Origin: Burkholderiales bacterium | Lineage (GTDB): Bacteria > Pseudomonadota > Gammaproteobacteria > Burkholderiales > Burkholderiaceae_C | Direction of reading: 5' to 3' | DNA: 64,000 nucleotides | Assembly (NCBI GenBank): GCA_016213325.1 | Contig: JACRAY010000029.1 | Span: 282,443-346,442, forward strand | Shown: in pieces, positions 18,683 to 26,138 of the stretch | Numbering within the stretch: position 1 is the stretch's first letter | Layout of the letters: each line of letters begins with the position of its first letter | Made by a program: the position numbers and the translations under genes | Notes under the pieces: model-generated | Databases searched by the model: none | The model's input: the letters and a program-made list of their open reading frames with translations, nothing else | Told to the model about the DNA's origin: nothing

Positions 18683-19978
18683 AAGAATGTAGCGAGAGAG
18701 GTCCTCGTCGCGGCTCAGCTCCTTCAGGCGTGCGTCGACATAGGCGCCGTCGATCACCACCGTCTGCCCGCCGAGCTTCGCCGCGTCGAAGCTCACCTCG
18801 TCGAGCAGGCGCTCCATCACGGTGGACAGCCGCCGCGCGCCGATGTTCTCGGTGCGCTCGTTCACTTCGTAGGCGATGGCCGCCAGGCGGGTGATGCCGT
18901 CGGGCGAGAACTGCAGCGTCACGTCTTCGGTGGCCAGCAGCGCCTGGTACTGCTTGACCAGCGACGCATGCGTGCTGGTGAGGATCGCCTCGAAGTCCTG
19001 CACCGACAGCGACGACAGCTCCACGCGGATCGGGAAGCGCCCCTGCAGCTCGGGGATCAGGTCGCTCGGCTTGGCCAGGTGGAACGCGCCGCTGGCGATG
19101 AAGAGGATGTGGTCGGTCTTGATGGTGCCGTACTTGGTCGACACGGTGGTGCCTTCCACCAGCGGCAGCAGGTCGCGCTGCACGCCCTGGCGCGACACGT
19201 CGGGGCCGCCCGAGTCGCTGCGCGCCGTCACCTTGTCGATCTCGTCGATGAAGACGATGCCGTTCTGCTCGGCGTTCTGCACCGCGCGCGTGCGGATCTC
19301 TTCCTCGTTGACAAGCCCTGCGGCCTCTTCCTCGACCAGCAGCTTCATCGCCTCGGCGATCTTCAGCTTGCGCAGCTTGCGACGCGCGCCGCCGAACTGC
19401 GTGAACAGGCCGCGCAGCTGCTCGGTCATTTCCTCCATGCCGGGCGGCGACATGATCTCCACCTGCGGCTTGGCGTCGGCCACTTCGAGCTCGACGTCCT
19501 TGTCGGCGAGCTGGCCTTCGCGCAGCTTCTTGCGAAACGCCTGGCGCGTGGCGTTGTTGTCCTCGCTGCTCGTGCCGGGCAGCAGCGCGTCGAGTACGCG
19601 TTCTTCGGCGGCGTCCTCGGCGCGCGTGCGCACCTTGCGCATCTCGGCCACGCGGGTCTGCTTCACCGCCATCTCGGCGAGGTCGCGCACGATCGAGTCG
19701 ACGTCCTTGCCCACGTAGCCGACCTCGGTGAACTTGGTGGCCTCCACCTTGATGAAGGGCGCATCGGCCAGCCGTGCGAGGCGCCGCGCGATCTCGGTCT
19801 TGCCGACGCCGGTGGGCCCGATCATCAGGATGTTCTTGGGCGTGATCTCGCCGCGCAGCTTCTCGTCGACCTGCTGGCGGCGCCAGCGGTTGCGCAGCGC
19901 GATCGCCACCGCGCGCTTGGCCTCATGCTGGCCCACGATGTGGCGATCGAGCTCGGAGACGATCTCCTGCGGCGTCAT
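18680..19978 (-). CDS. hslU: ATP-dependent protease ATPase subunit HslU
   Basis: HslU is the AAA+ unfoldase ring that feeds substrates to the HslV peptidase in the cytoplasm. The 432-residue protein begins MTPQEIVSELDRHIVGQHEA. It has Walker A MIGPTGVGKTEIARRL near 56 and Walker B GIVFIDEIDKVTAR near 245, with the charged I domain (residues about 110-230) between them. The C-terminal SRDEDLSRYIL is the tail that inserts into HslV. It starts five bases after the hslV stop, so the pair forms one operon. Confidence 0.98.
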   Translation of the reverse strand: MTPQEIVSELDRHIVGQHEAKRAVAIALRNRWRRQQVDEKLRGEITPKNILMIGPTGVGKTEIARRLARLADAPFIKVEATKFTEVGYVGKDVDSIVRDLAEMAVKQTRVAEMRKVRTRAEDAAEERVLDALLPGTSSEDNNATRQAFRKKLREGQLADKDVELEVADAKPQVEIMSPPGMEEMTEQLRGLFTQFGGARRKLRKLKIAEAMKLLVEEEAAGLVNEEEIRTRAVQNAEQNGIVFIDEIDKVTARSDSGGPDVSRQGVQRDLLPLVEGTTVSTKYGTIKTDHILFIASGAFHLAKPSDLIPELQGRFPIRVELSSLSVQDFEAILTSTHASLVKQYQALLATEDVTLQFSPDGITRLAAIAYEVNERTENIGARRLSTVMERLLDEVSFDAAKLGGQTVVIDGAYVDARLKELSRDEDLSRYIL

Positions 19979-19983
19979 CGAAC

Positions 19984-20520
19984 TCACGGCAGCACCTCGA
20001 TGGTGTGGTGCATGTTGGTGTAGATGCACAGCTCGCCCGCGATCTCCAGCGACTTCTTCACGATGTCCTTCGCGTCGAGCTCCGTGTTGTCCAGCAGGGC
20101 CTTGGCCGCAGCCTGCGCATAGGCGCCGCCGGAGCCGATGGCGATGATGCCGTGCTCGGGTTCCAGCACGTCGCCGTTGCCGGTGATGATGAGCGATGCG
20201 TCCTTGTCGGCCACGGCCAGCATCGCCTCGAGCCGGCGCAGCACGCGGTCGGTGCGCCAGTCCTTGGTGAGTTCGATGGCCGCGCGCACCAGGTTGCCCT
20301 GGTGCTTTTCGAGCTTGCCCTCGAAGCGCTCGAACAGCGTGAAGGCATCGGCCGTGGCGCCGGCAAAGCCGGCCAGCACCTTGTCGTGGTAGAGCTTGCG
20401 CACCTTGCGCGCCGTGCCCTTGACGACGACGTTGCCCAGCGTGACCTGGCCGTCGCCGCCGATGGCGACCTGCGCGCCACGGCGGACGCTGAGGATGGTG
20501 GTTCCGTGAAACTGTTCCAT
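19984..20520 (-). CDS. hslV: ATP-dependent protease peptidase subunit HslV
   Basis: HslV is the proteasome-like threonine peptidase of the HslUV complex. The 178-residue product reads MEQFHGTTILSVRRG. Removal of the first six residues would expose the catalytic N-terminal threonine (T7), as in homologues that start TTI/TTV. The GSGGAYAQAAAKALL block near 125 is also typical. It lies upstream of hslU on the same strand. A palindromic repeat at 20531-20599 sits just before its start. Confidence 0.97.
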   Translation of the reverse strand: MEQFHGTTILSVRRGAQVAIGGDGQVTLGNVVVKGTARKVRKLYHDKVLAGFAGATADAFTLFERFEGKLEKHQGNLVRAAIELTKDWRTDRVLRRLEAMLAVADKDASLIITGNGDVLEPEHGIIAIGSGGAYAQAAAKALLDNTELDAKDIVKKSLEIAGELCIYTNMHHTIEVLP

Positions 20521-20530
20521 GCTGTATTGT

Positions 20531-20599
20531 CATGCCGGGCTTGACCCGGCATCCATGGTAGTGCGTTGCCGAGATGGATGCCGGGTCGAGCCCGGCATG
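20531..20599. repeat. REP-like double palindrome upstream of hslV
   Basis: Two 26-base arms (20531-20556 and 20574-20599) are reverse complements with one mismatch. Each arm is itself a palindrome around CCGGG..CCCGG. The 17 bases between them are unpaired. Similar palindromes containing CCGGG(T/C)CGAGCCCGG are a familiar dispersed repeat in many alpha- and betaproteobacterial genomes. The element fills most of the gap between the STAS-like gene and hslV and leaves little room for a promoter. Confidence 0.85.
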
Positions 20600-20609
20600 G
20601 CACCAACGA

Positions 20610-22469
20610 CTAATCGTGACGCGGGATCACCCGCGCATGCTCGCTGATGCCGATGACGTTGAAGAACGCGGCCACCAGCCGGTGCATCTCGACGAACTGC
20701 ACCTGCCGGCCTTCGGCCTGCCGCGCCGTCACCCAGTTGAGCAGCGTGCCGGCAGCGGTGAAGTCGATGCGGATCAGCCGCGAGCACGAAATCACCATCA
20801 CGTCGGCACCGATGAGGCGCGCTTCCAGCAGGTCGAGCGCTTCGGTCGCGTCGCCCAGGATCTGGCCGGCGAGTTCCACCGTCGAGACGTTGGACATCTG
20901 CGAATTGAGCTGCGACGGCATCTGCGTGTCGCCGTAGCCCGTGGTCATGCCCGAGGTGAGCGAGTCGCGGAATGCCTCGCCGATGATGGTCTGGCCGCCG
21001 ATGGCGCTGCCGTCAGCCTGCAGCGACTTGTACTCGCAGCGCGCGCTGTCCCACGACGGCGGCGACACCTCGTAGGTGACGCAGTAGTCCAGCGCCACCA
21101 GCTCGAACTCGTCGGGCCGGTGCATCACGCGCAGCACTTCCATGCGCAGCTTCCACCAAGCCGGGTTCACGCCGCGGTCGCCCGACGGCGTGGCTTCGCG
21201 CAGCACCTTCTCGAAAATGTCCGCCCCCACGAAACGCAGTTGCACCGGCTGCGCCGCCCACTGGGTGAAGGTCTTGGTAAGCGGCTCCACGGCCGACTCG
21301 GCGATGGAGTTGAGCTTGACGAAGCTCAGGCGCCAGGGCGCGGGCGACTTCGCCAGCGCCGCATTCATGGCCGCGAGCGTCTGCGTGCCGAACACCGCGG
21401 GCGACGTCCAGTCGGCCACGGTGCCGCCCGGCCCGGCCGGGGCAGGTGCCGAGGGCGAGCTCATGCGGCCCACCAGTTCAGGCAGCGAGAACCACTGGGG
21501 GGCCGAGCGGCCGAAGCGCCCGGCAAAGTCGATGGCGGCGGTTTCAAAGCGGTCCTGCCGGCCGGTGGCGCGGTACAGGTCGAACAACGTGAGCCAGGTT
21601 TCGTCGTGGTTCACGCGCGTGCCGCTGGGTGCCAGCACTTCGAGCAACCCCGCTTCAGCCCCGGCGTCGTCGCCGTTGGCGAAGCGGATCGACGCTTCTT
21701 CCAGCTCGGGGTCGTGCGCGAACTCGTCGACGTCGATGGCGAACAGCTTGGACGGCGTGAAGCCGCTTTGCGCCCCGCTTTCGCCCTGGCCCGGGGGCGG
21801 CGCCGTCAGCGGCGCCAGATGCGAGTTGAGCGGCACCGGCGGCCGTGCGGGCGGCCCCGGCGGCGCATCCGCCGACGGCGCGGCCGACTCGCCGCCCCCC
21901 GGCGTGAAGATGTCCAGCATGGGCTCCAGGCTGCCCTGCTCGGTCTGCTCGCCGTCTTTCGCCGCCGCCAGCGGCTGCGGCTCGGTGCGCGTGTAGGCGG
22001 TGGACTTGAGCGTCGGCGAGCCGACCGGCCGGCTCACGGCGTCGGGCGGCATGTGCGTGGACAGCGGGAACTGGCTGGTGACGTTGCCGGCGCGCACGGA
22101 GCTGTCGGCATGCTTGGTCTTCCACCACTGCATGGACATCTGCGCCTCGATCTCGTCGATCTTCTTCAGCGTGGTGGCGCGGTCGTCCGGCTTGGACGGC
22201 ATGGAGCTCTGGAAGAACGACGGGCGCGCCGCCGGGTCCTGGCCGGCCATCACCTCGCTGCGCCGCATCTTGCGCAGCATGTCGAACTCGCGCTTGCGCA
22301 CGAAGTCGTTGCGCCGCTTGCGCTCGATCATCTCCTTCAGCATCTGCTTGCTGTAGGAGCTTTCGCGCTCGATCTCCTGCTCGCCCAGGTCGGCCCAGTT
22401 CGTCGTGGGGTTCTTCACGAACCGCACGACTTTCGACAGCAGGCCGGGATCGTCCTTGGGGGATGACAT
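20610..22469 (-). CDS. large protein with C-terminal STAS-like domain
   Basis: This 619-residue protein has a charged N-terminal region (1-75, rich in Arg, Lys and Glu), then a low-complexity Pro/Ala/Ser region to about 250. The C-terminal STAS-like part (about 525-619) reads VELAGQILGDATEALDLLE, then CSRLIRIDFTAAGTLLNW, and ends with ISEHARVIPRHD. STAS domains usually relay partner switching or bind nucleotides. The position where a regulated serine is usual reads RIDFTAAG, with T in place of S. No membrane transporter part is present, so it is not a SulP permease. Its job is unknown. It lies upstream of hslV on the same strand. Confidence 0.8.
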   Translation of the reverse strand: MSSPKDDPGLLSKVVRFVKNPTTNWADLGEQEIERESSYSKQMLKEMIERKRRNDFVRKREFDMLRKMRRSEVMAGQDPAARPSFFQSSMPSKPDDRATTLKKIDEIEAQMSMQWWKTKHADSSVRAGNVTSQFPLSTHMPPDAVSRPVGSPTLKSTAYTRTEPQPLAAAKDGEQTEQGSLEPMLDIFTPGGGESAAPSADAPPGPPARPPVPLNSHLAPLTAPPPGQGESGAQSGFTPSKLFAIDVDEFAHDPELEEASIRFANGDDAGAEAGLLEVLAPSGTRVNHDETWLTLFDLYRATGRQDRFETAAIDFAGRFGRSAPQWFSLPELVGRMSSPSAPAPAGPGGTVADWTSPAVFGTQTLAAMNAALAKSPAPWRLSFVKLNSIAESAVEPLTKTFTQWAAQPVQLRFVGADIFEKVLREATPSGDRGVNPAWWKLRMEVLRVMHRPDEFELVALDYCVTYEVSPPSWDSARCEYKSLQADGSAIGGQTIIGEAFRDSLTSGMTTGYGDTQMPSQLNSQMSNVSTVELAGQILGDATEALDLLEARLIGADVMVISCSRLIRIDFTAAGTLLNWVTARQAEGRQVQFVEMHRLVAAFFNVIGISEHARVIPRHD

Positions 22470-22519
22470 GGACCGTAGTTTGCGGGCGAACCGCCCCGAA
22501 AGCTATCGGGGAATGCGGT

Positions 22520-23518
22520 TCAGTCCCCGAACATCTTCTGTTTGAGTTCCCGGCGCTGCTGCGCCTCGAGCGACAGGGTGGCCGTGGGCCGCGCCAGCAG
22601 GCGCCCCACGCCGATCGGCTCGCCCGTCTCGTCGCAGTACCCGTAGTCGCCCGCGTCGATGCGGGCGATCGACTGCTCGATCTTCTTCAGGAGCTTGCGC
22701 TCGCGGTCGCGCGTGCGCAGTTCGAGGGCGTGTTCCTCCTCGATCGTGGCGCGGTCGGCCGGGTCGGGGACGATCACGGTGTCCTCGCGCAGGTGCTCGG
22801 TGGTCTCGCCGGCGCTATTGAGGATGTCGGTTTTCAGCTGCAGCAGCTTCAGGCGGAAGAACTGCATCTGCTTTTCGTTCATGTACTCGGCGTCCGGCAT
22901 GGCCAGCACTTCGGCGTCGGTCAACTCCTCGGCAGACTTGGTCTTCCAGTTGTTGGCCAGCTTCGGGTCTTTCTTGGGCGCCGCGATGGGCGGGTGGTTC
23001 AGTACGGAGGTGGATGCCATGGGGATGTAGCTTGCCTTGGCGGTCGAACCGAGGAACACCGGCTGCGCGGGGGCAGGGGCCGAGCGGGACGACGAGCCCT
23101 GTGCCGGTGCGGCGGAAGCGCCCGGCCGCGGCTGCAGCCCGCTGGGGGCCGCAGTGACGTTCTTGCTGGGAGCCTTGGCGGGCACGGCTGCGGCCCTGGG
23201 GGCTGCAGCCGGCGCTGCCTTGGCGGCGGGAGTATTCTTGGCCGGTACGGGCGCGGGCTTGGCTGCGGGCTTGACCGACTTCACGATGTCCTTGACGGCC
23301 TTGACGGCCTTGGCAACCACGCCCTTGGTGGCGGGCTTGGCTGCGGGTTTGGCCGCCGGTTTGGCGGCGGCCTTCCTGGCGGGTGCAGGCTTGGCCTTGG
23401 CGGCCGCCTTCCTGGCCGGCGCCTTCACGGCGGCCTTCTTGGCCGCTGGTTTGGCGGCCGGCTTCGCCTTGGCGGCCGGCTTGACAGCGGCCTTGGCAGC
23501 CTTGGGCTGTGCCTTCAC
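22520..23518 (-). CDS. dksA: DksA-family RNA polymerase-binding factor with long Lys/Ala/Pro tail
   Basis: The last 150 or so residues are DksA-like. A coiled-coil region (ELTDAEVLAMPDAEYMNEKQ onward) is followed by a compact C-terminal domain. Where canonical DksA has four zinc cysteines, this one reads YCDETGEPIGVGRLLARPTA with a single Cys, so it is a cysteine-poor form. The first 130-180 residues are repeats of K-P-A-A-K and K-A-A-A-K, like histone H1 tails. I place the start at GTG 23516-23518 with GGAG nine bases upstream, giving 332 residues. DksA with ppGpp tunes transcription from the RNA polymerase secondary channel. The tail probably binds nucleic acid. Confidence 0.88.
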   Translation of the reverse strand: MKAQPKAAKAAVKPAAKAKPAAKPAAKKAAVKAPARKAAAKAKPAPARKAAAKPAAKPAAKPATKGVVAKAVKAVKDIVKSVKPAAKPAPVPAKNTPAAKAAPAAAPRAAAVPAKAPSKNVTAAPSGLQPRPGASAAPAQGSSSRSAPAPAQPVFLGSTAKASYIPMASTSVLNHPPIAAPKKDPKLANNWKTKSAEELTDAEVLAMPDAEYMNEKQMQFFRLKLLQLKTDILNSAGETTEHLREDTVIVPDPADRATIEEEHALELRTRDRERKLLKKIEQSIARIDAGDYGYCDETGEPIGVGRLLARPTATLSLEAQQRRELKQKMFGD

Positions 23519-23604
23519 GATGGGTCTCCTCGCTTCTCGGGCGCCGGCTCCCCCGTGCGGATGGCCCGCCGGGTCGCCTTTTTCGGTTTGTGGAACGCCG
23601 TCAT
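23515..23604 (-). CDS. possible 29-residue leader ORF overlapping the dksA start
   Basis: From ATG 23602-23604 a 29-codon ORF (MTAFHKPKKATRRAIRTGEP...) runs to TGA 23515-23517. That stop overlaps the proposed dksA GTG start in the sequence TCGTGA. A TATAAAT box lies just eight bases before its ATG, so the message could be almost leaderless. The peptide is very basic. Translational coupling to dksA is plausible, but coding is not established from so short an ORF. Confidence 0.35.
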   Translation of the reverse strand: MTAFHKPKKATRRAIRTGEPAPEKRGDPS

Positions 23605-23792
23605 GAGGGCGATTTATACCCTGATTGTCGGGCGGCGCACGACCGTTCTCCGCCTTTCGTGGTGTAGGCGCAGCCGCAGCCCCACCGGCCGGAAAGCCCA
23701 TCAGTTGCAGAATCGAGACAAACACCAGGGCCCTTCCCCTTCCAATTCGAAAGGCCGCCAGCCTAACCGAAATCGATGGAAGCTTCGTTGGC

Positions 23793-24842
23793 TCAGGTCA
23801 GGCATTGCTCCAGGCCCTGCAGGAAGATGTCCTTCGGCAGGTCGATGCCGATGAACACCATCTTGCTGGTGCGCGCCTCGCCGTCGGCCCACTTGGGGCC
23901 CAGGTCGCTGCCCATGAGCTGGTGCACGCCCTGGAAGATGACCTTGCGCTCGGTGCCATTCATGTTCAGGACGCCCTTGTAGCGCAGCATGCGCGGGCCG
24001 TAGATGTTGACCACCGCCCCCAGGAAATCCTCCAGCTTGGCCGGGTCGAAGGCGCGGTCGGAGCGGAACACGAAGCTCTTCACGTCGTCGTCGTGATGGT
24101 GGTGGTGCGGGTGGTCGCAGTGCTCGCCGTGCTCGTGGTCATGGTCGTGGTCGTGCCCATGCGCGTGGTGGTGCCCGTGGTCGTCTTCCTTCAGGAAGTC
24201 GGGGTCGATATCGAGCTTGGCGTTCAGGTTGAAGCCGCGCAGGTCGAACACCTGGTTGATGTCCACCTCGCCGAAGTGCACCGATTGCTGCGGCGCGCGC
24301 GGGTTCATGTGCTTCAGGCGGTGCACCAGCGCGTCCACTTCGTCCTTGGCCACCAGGTCGGTCTTGCTGATGAAGATCTGGTCGGCAAAGCCCACCTGGC
24401 GGCGCGCTTCCTGCCGGGCGTCCAATTGCTGGTCCGCATGCTTGGCATCGACCAGCGTGAGGATGGAGTCCAGCAGGTAGCTTTCGGCGATCTCGTCGTC
24501 CATGAAGAAGGTCTGCGCCACCGGCCCGGGGTCGGCCAGCCCGGTGGTCTCGATGACCACGCGGTCGAAGTCCAGCAGGCCCTTGCGCTTCTTGGCGGCC
24601 AGCAGCTGCAGCGCCTCGCGCAGGTCTTCGCGGATCGTGCAGCAGATGCAGCCGTTGCTCATCTGGACGATCTGTTCCTTGGTCTCCGAAACGAGGATTT
24701 CGTTGTCGATGTTCTCTTCGCCGAACTCGTTCTCGATGACGGCGATCTTCTGGCCGTGCGCTTCGTGCAGCACGCGCTTGAGCAGCGTGGTCTTGCCCGA
24801 GCCGAGGAAGCCGGTGAGGATGGTGGCGGGGATGAGGCTCAT
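23793..24842 (-). CDS. CobW/COG0523-family metal-binding GTPase
   Basis: These G3E GTPases act as metal chaperones, mostly for zinc or cobalt. The 349-residue protein has a P-loop ILTGFLGSGKTTLLKRVL (8-25) and the family metal site CxCC in SNGCICCTIRE (about 63-73). SKTDLVAKDEVD lies near 172. A histidine-rich loop at about 230-265 alternates H, D and G. The CobW C-terminal domain follows. The His loop and CxCC together suggest a zinc-type member, but no Zur box or zinc gene is adjacent. The start is ATG 24840-24842. Confidence 0.93.
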   Translation of the reverse strand: MSLIPATILTGFLGSGKTTLLKRVLHEAHGQKIAVIENEFGEENIDNEILVSETKEQIVQMSNGCICCTIREDLREALQLLAAKKRKGLLDFDRVVIETTGLADPGPVAQTFFMDDEIAESYLLDSILTLVDAKHADQQLDARQEARRQVGFADQIFISKTDLVAKDEVDALVHRLKHMNPRAPQQSVHFGEVDINQVFDLRGFNLNAKLDIDPDFLKEDDHGHHHAHGHDHDHDHEHGEHCDHPHHHHHDDDVKSFVFRSDRAFDPAKLEDFLGAVVNIYGPRMLRYKGVLNMNGTERKVIFQGVHQLMGSDLGPKWADGEARTSKMVFIGIDLPKDIFLQGLEQCLT

Positions 24843-24887
24843 TCCAAATACTCCTTCCCCCAAGTGTAGGCTGGGGTGCAACCCCAG

Positions 24888-26069
24888 CTACTTGCGCACG
24901 ATGATCAACCCCTTCAAGTACTCCCCTTCCGGAAAAGCCAGCGTCATCGGGTGGTCCGGCGCCGCCCCCACCCGCTCGGCGATGTAGCCATCCGCCCCCG
25001 CGTCGGCCCCTGCCCCCGCCACGATCTTGTGGAACAGGTCGGCGCTGATGCCGCCCGAGCATGAGTAGGTGAACAGCACCCCGCCCGGCTCCAGCAGTTT
25101 CAGCGCCAGCCGGTTCAAGTCCTTGTAGGCCCGTGCCGCGCGTTCGGCGTGCTGGGCGGTGGGGGCCAGCTTGGGCGGGTCGAGCACGATCGCGTCGAAG
25201 CTGCGCCCGGCCTCCAGGAAGCGGCGCAGCGACTCGTTGACGTCGGCGTCCATCCAGTCCGCCCGCCCGGCTTCGAAACCATTGCGTGCCACGTTGCTGC
25301 GCGCCCGCTCGAGCGCCGGGCCGGACGAGTCGATGGAGGTGACATGCCCCGCGCCACCCGCCAGCGCCGCCACCGTGAAGCCGCCGGTGTAGCAGAAGCA
25401 GTTGAGCACGCGCTGCGAGCCCAGCCGCTTCACCCAGTCGGCAAAGCGGCGGCGGCTGTCGCGCTGGTCGAGGTAGAAGCCGGTCTTGTGCCCGGTGGCG
25501 ATGTCGACGCCGAACGACCAGCCGTGCTCGTGGATCACGGTTTCAGTCGCCCCCTCCCCGCGCAGCCAGCCGGTGGCGGGTTGAAGCCCCTCCAGCGTGC
25601 GGGCGTTGGCGTCGGAGCGCTCGTAGAGCTTCGCGAGGCCGGTGGCCTGCAGCAGCCCGTCGGCCAGCACCGGCTTCCAGCGTTCCGCCCCGGCCGACAG
25701 GAACTGCGCCACCAGCGTGTCGGCATAGCGGTCCACCACCAAGCCCGGCAGCCCGTCGGACTCCCCGTGCACCAGCCGCACGCCGTCGCTCGCAATGCCC
25801 AGCCGCTCGCGCGCCTGCACGGCCCGCGCCACCCGGTCGTGGAAGAACGGCGGCTCGATGCGCTGGGCCTCGTCGAAGCTCCAGGCGCGCGCCCGGATGC
25901 CCGAAGCCGGGCTGAACGCCGCCCAGGCCAGGAAGCGGCCGTCCTGCGACTCGACACGGACGGTTTCGCCCGGATCGCCGCCGCCCCTGGCCACTGCGGA
26001 ATCGAACACCCACGGGTGGCGCCGCTGCAACGAACGCTCGCGACCTTCCCTCAACCGGATCACCTTCAT
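24888..26069 (-). CDS. rlmI: class I SAM-dependent rRNA cytosine methyltransferase (RlmI type)
   Basis: The 393-residue protein starts at ATG 26067-26069 with an N-terminal PUA domain (MKVIRLREGRERSLQRRHPW, to about 80). It is followed by the EEHD-like region and a Rossmann methyltransferase. The SAM motif is LNCFCYTGGFTVAALAGG near 225, and the catalytic-side motif IVLDPPKLAP lies near 295. RlmI methylates C5 of C1962 in 23S rRNA in E. coli; the exact target here is inferred. It is divergent from the sensor gene at 26139, with a 69-base gap that should hold both promoters. Confidence 0.9.
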   Translation of the reverse strand: MKVIRLREGRERSLQRRHPWVFDSAVARGGGDPGETVRVESQDGRFLAWAAFSPASGIRARAWSFDEAQRIEPPFFHDRVARAVQARERLGIASDGVRLVHGESDGLPGLVVDRYADTLVAQFLSAGAERWKPVLADGLLQATGLAKLYERSDANARTLEGLQPATGWLRGEGATETVIHEHGWSFGVDIATGHKTGFYLDQRDSRRRFADWVKRLGSQRVLNCFCYTGGFTVAALAGGAGHVTSIDSSGPALERARSNVARNGFEAGRADWMDADVNESLRRFLEAGRSFDAIVLDPPKLAPTAQHAERAARAYKDLNRLALKLLEPGGVLFTYSCSGGISADLFHKIVAGAGADAGADGYIAERVGAAPDHPMTLAFPEGEYLKGLIIVRK

Positions 26070-26138
26070 GCCGACATTGTCGTGGCTGCGGCAGACACGA
26101 CGGCCCCATTCCCGGACAATGCAATCCGAAAGGTGTCG

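Noticed and set aside
22463..23854. Gly-rich plus-strand ORF opposite dksA
   Set aside because: It is the mirror of the K/A/P repeats in dksA and has no independent signal.
25149..26138. Extension of the sensor gene upstream to 25149 to make a 910-residue protein
   Set aside because: That part is antisense to the rRNA methyltransferase. The signal peptide and ribosome site put the true start at 26139.
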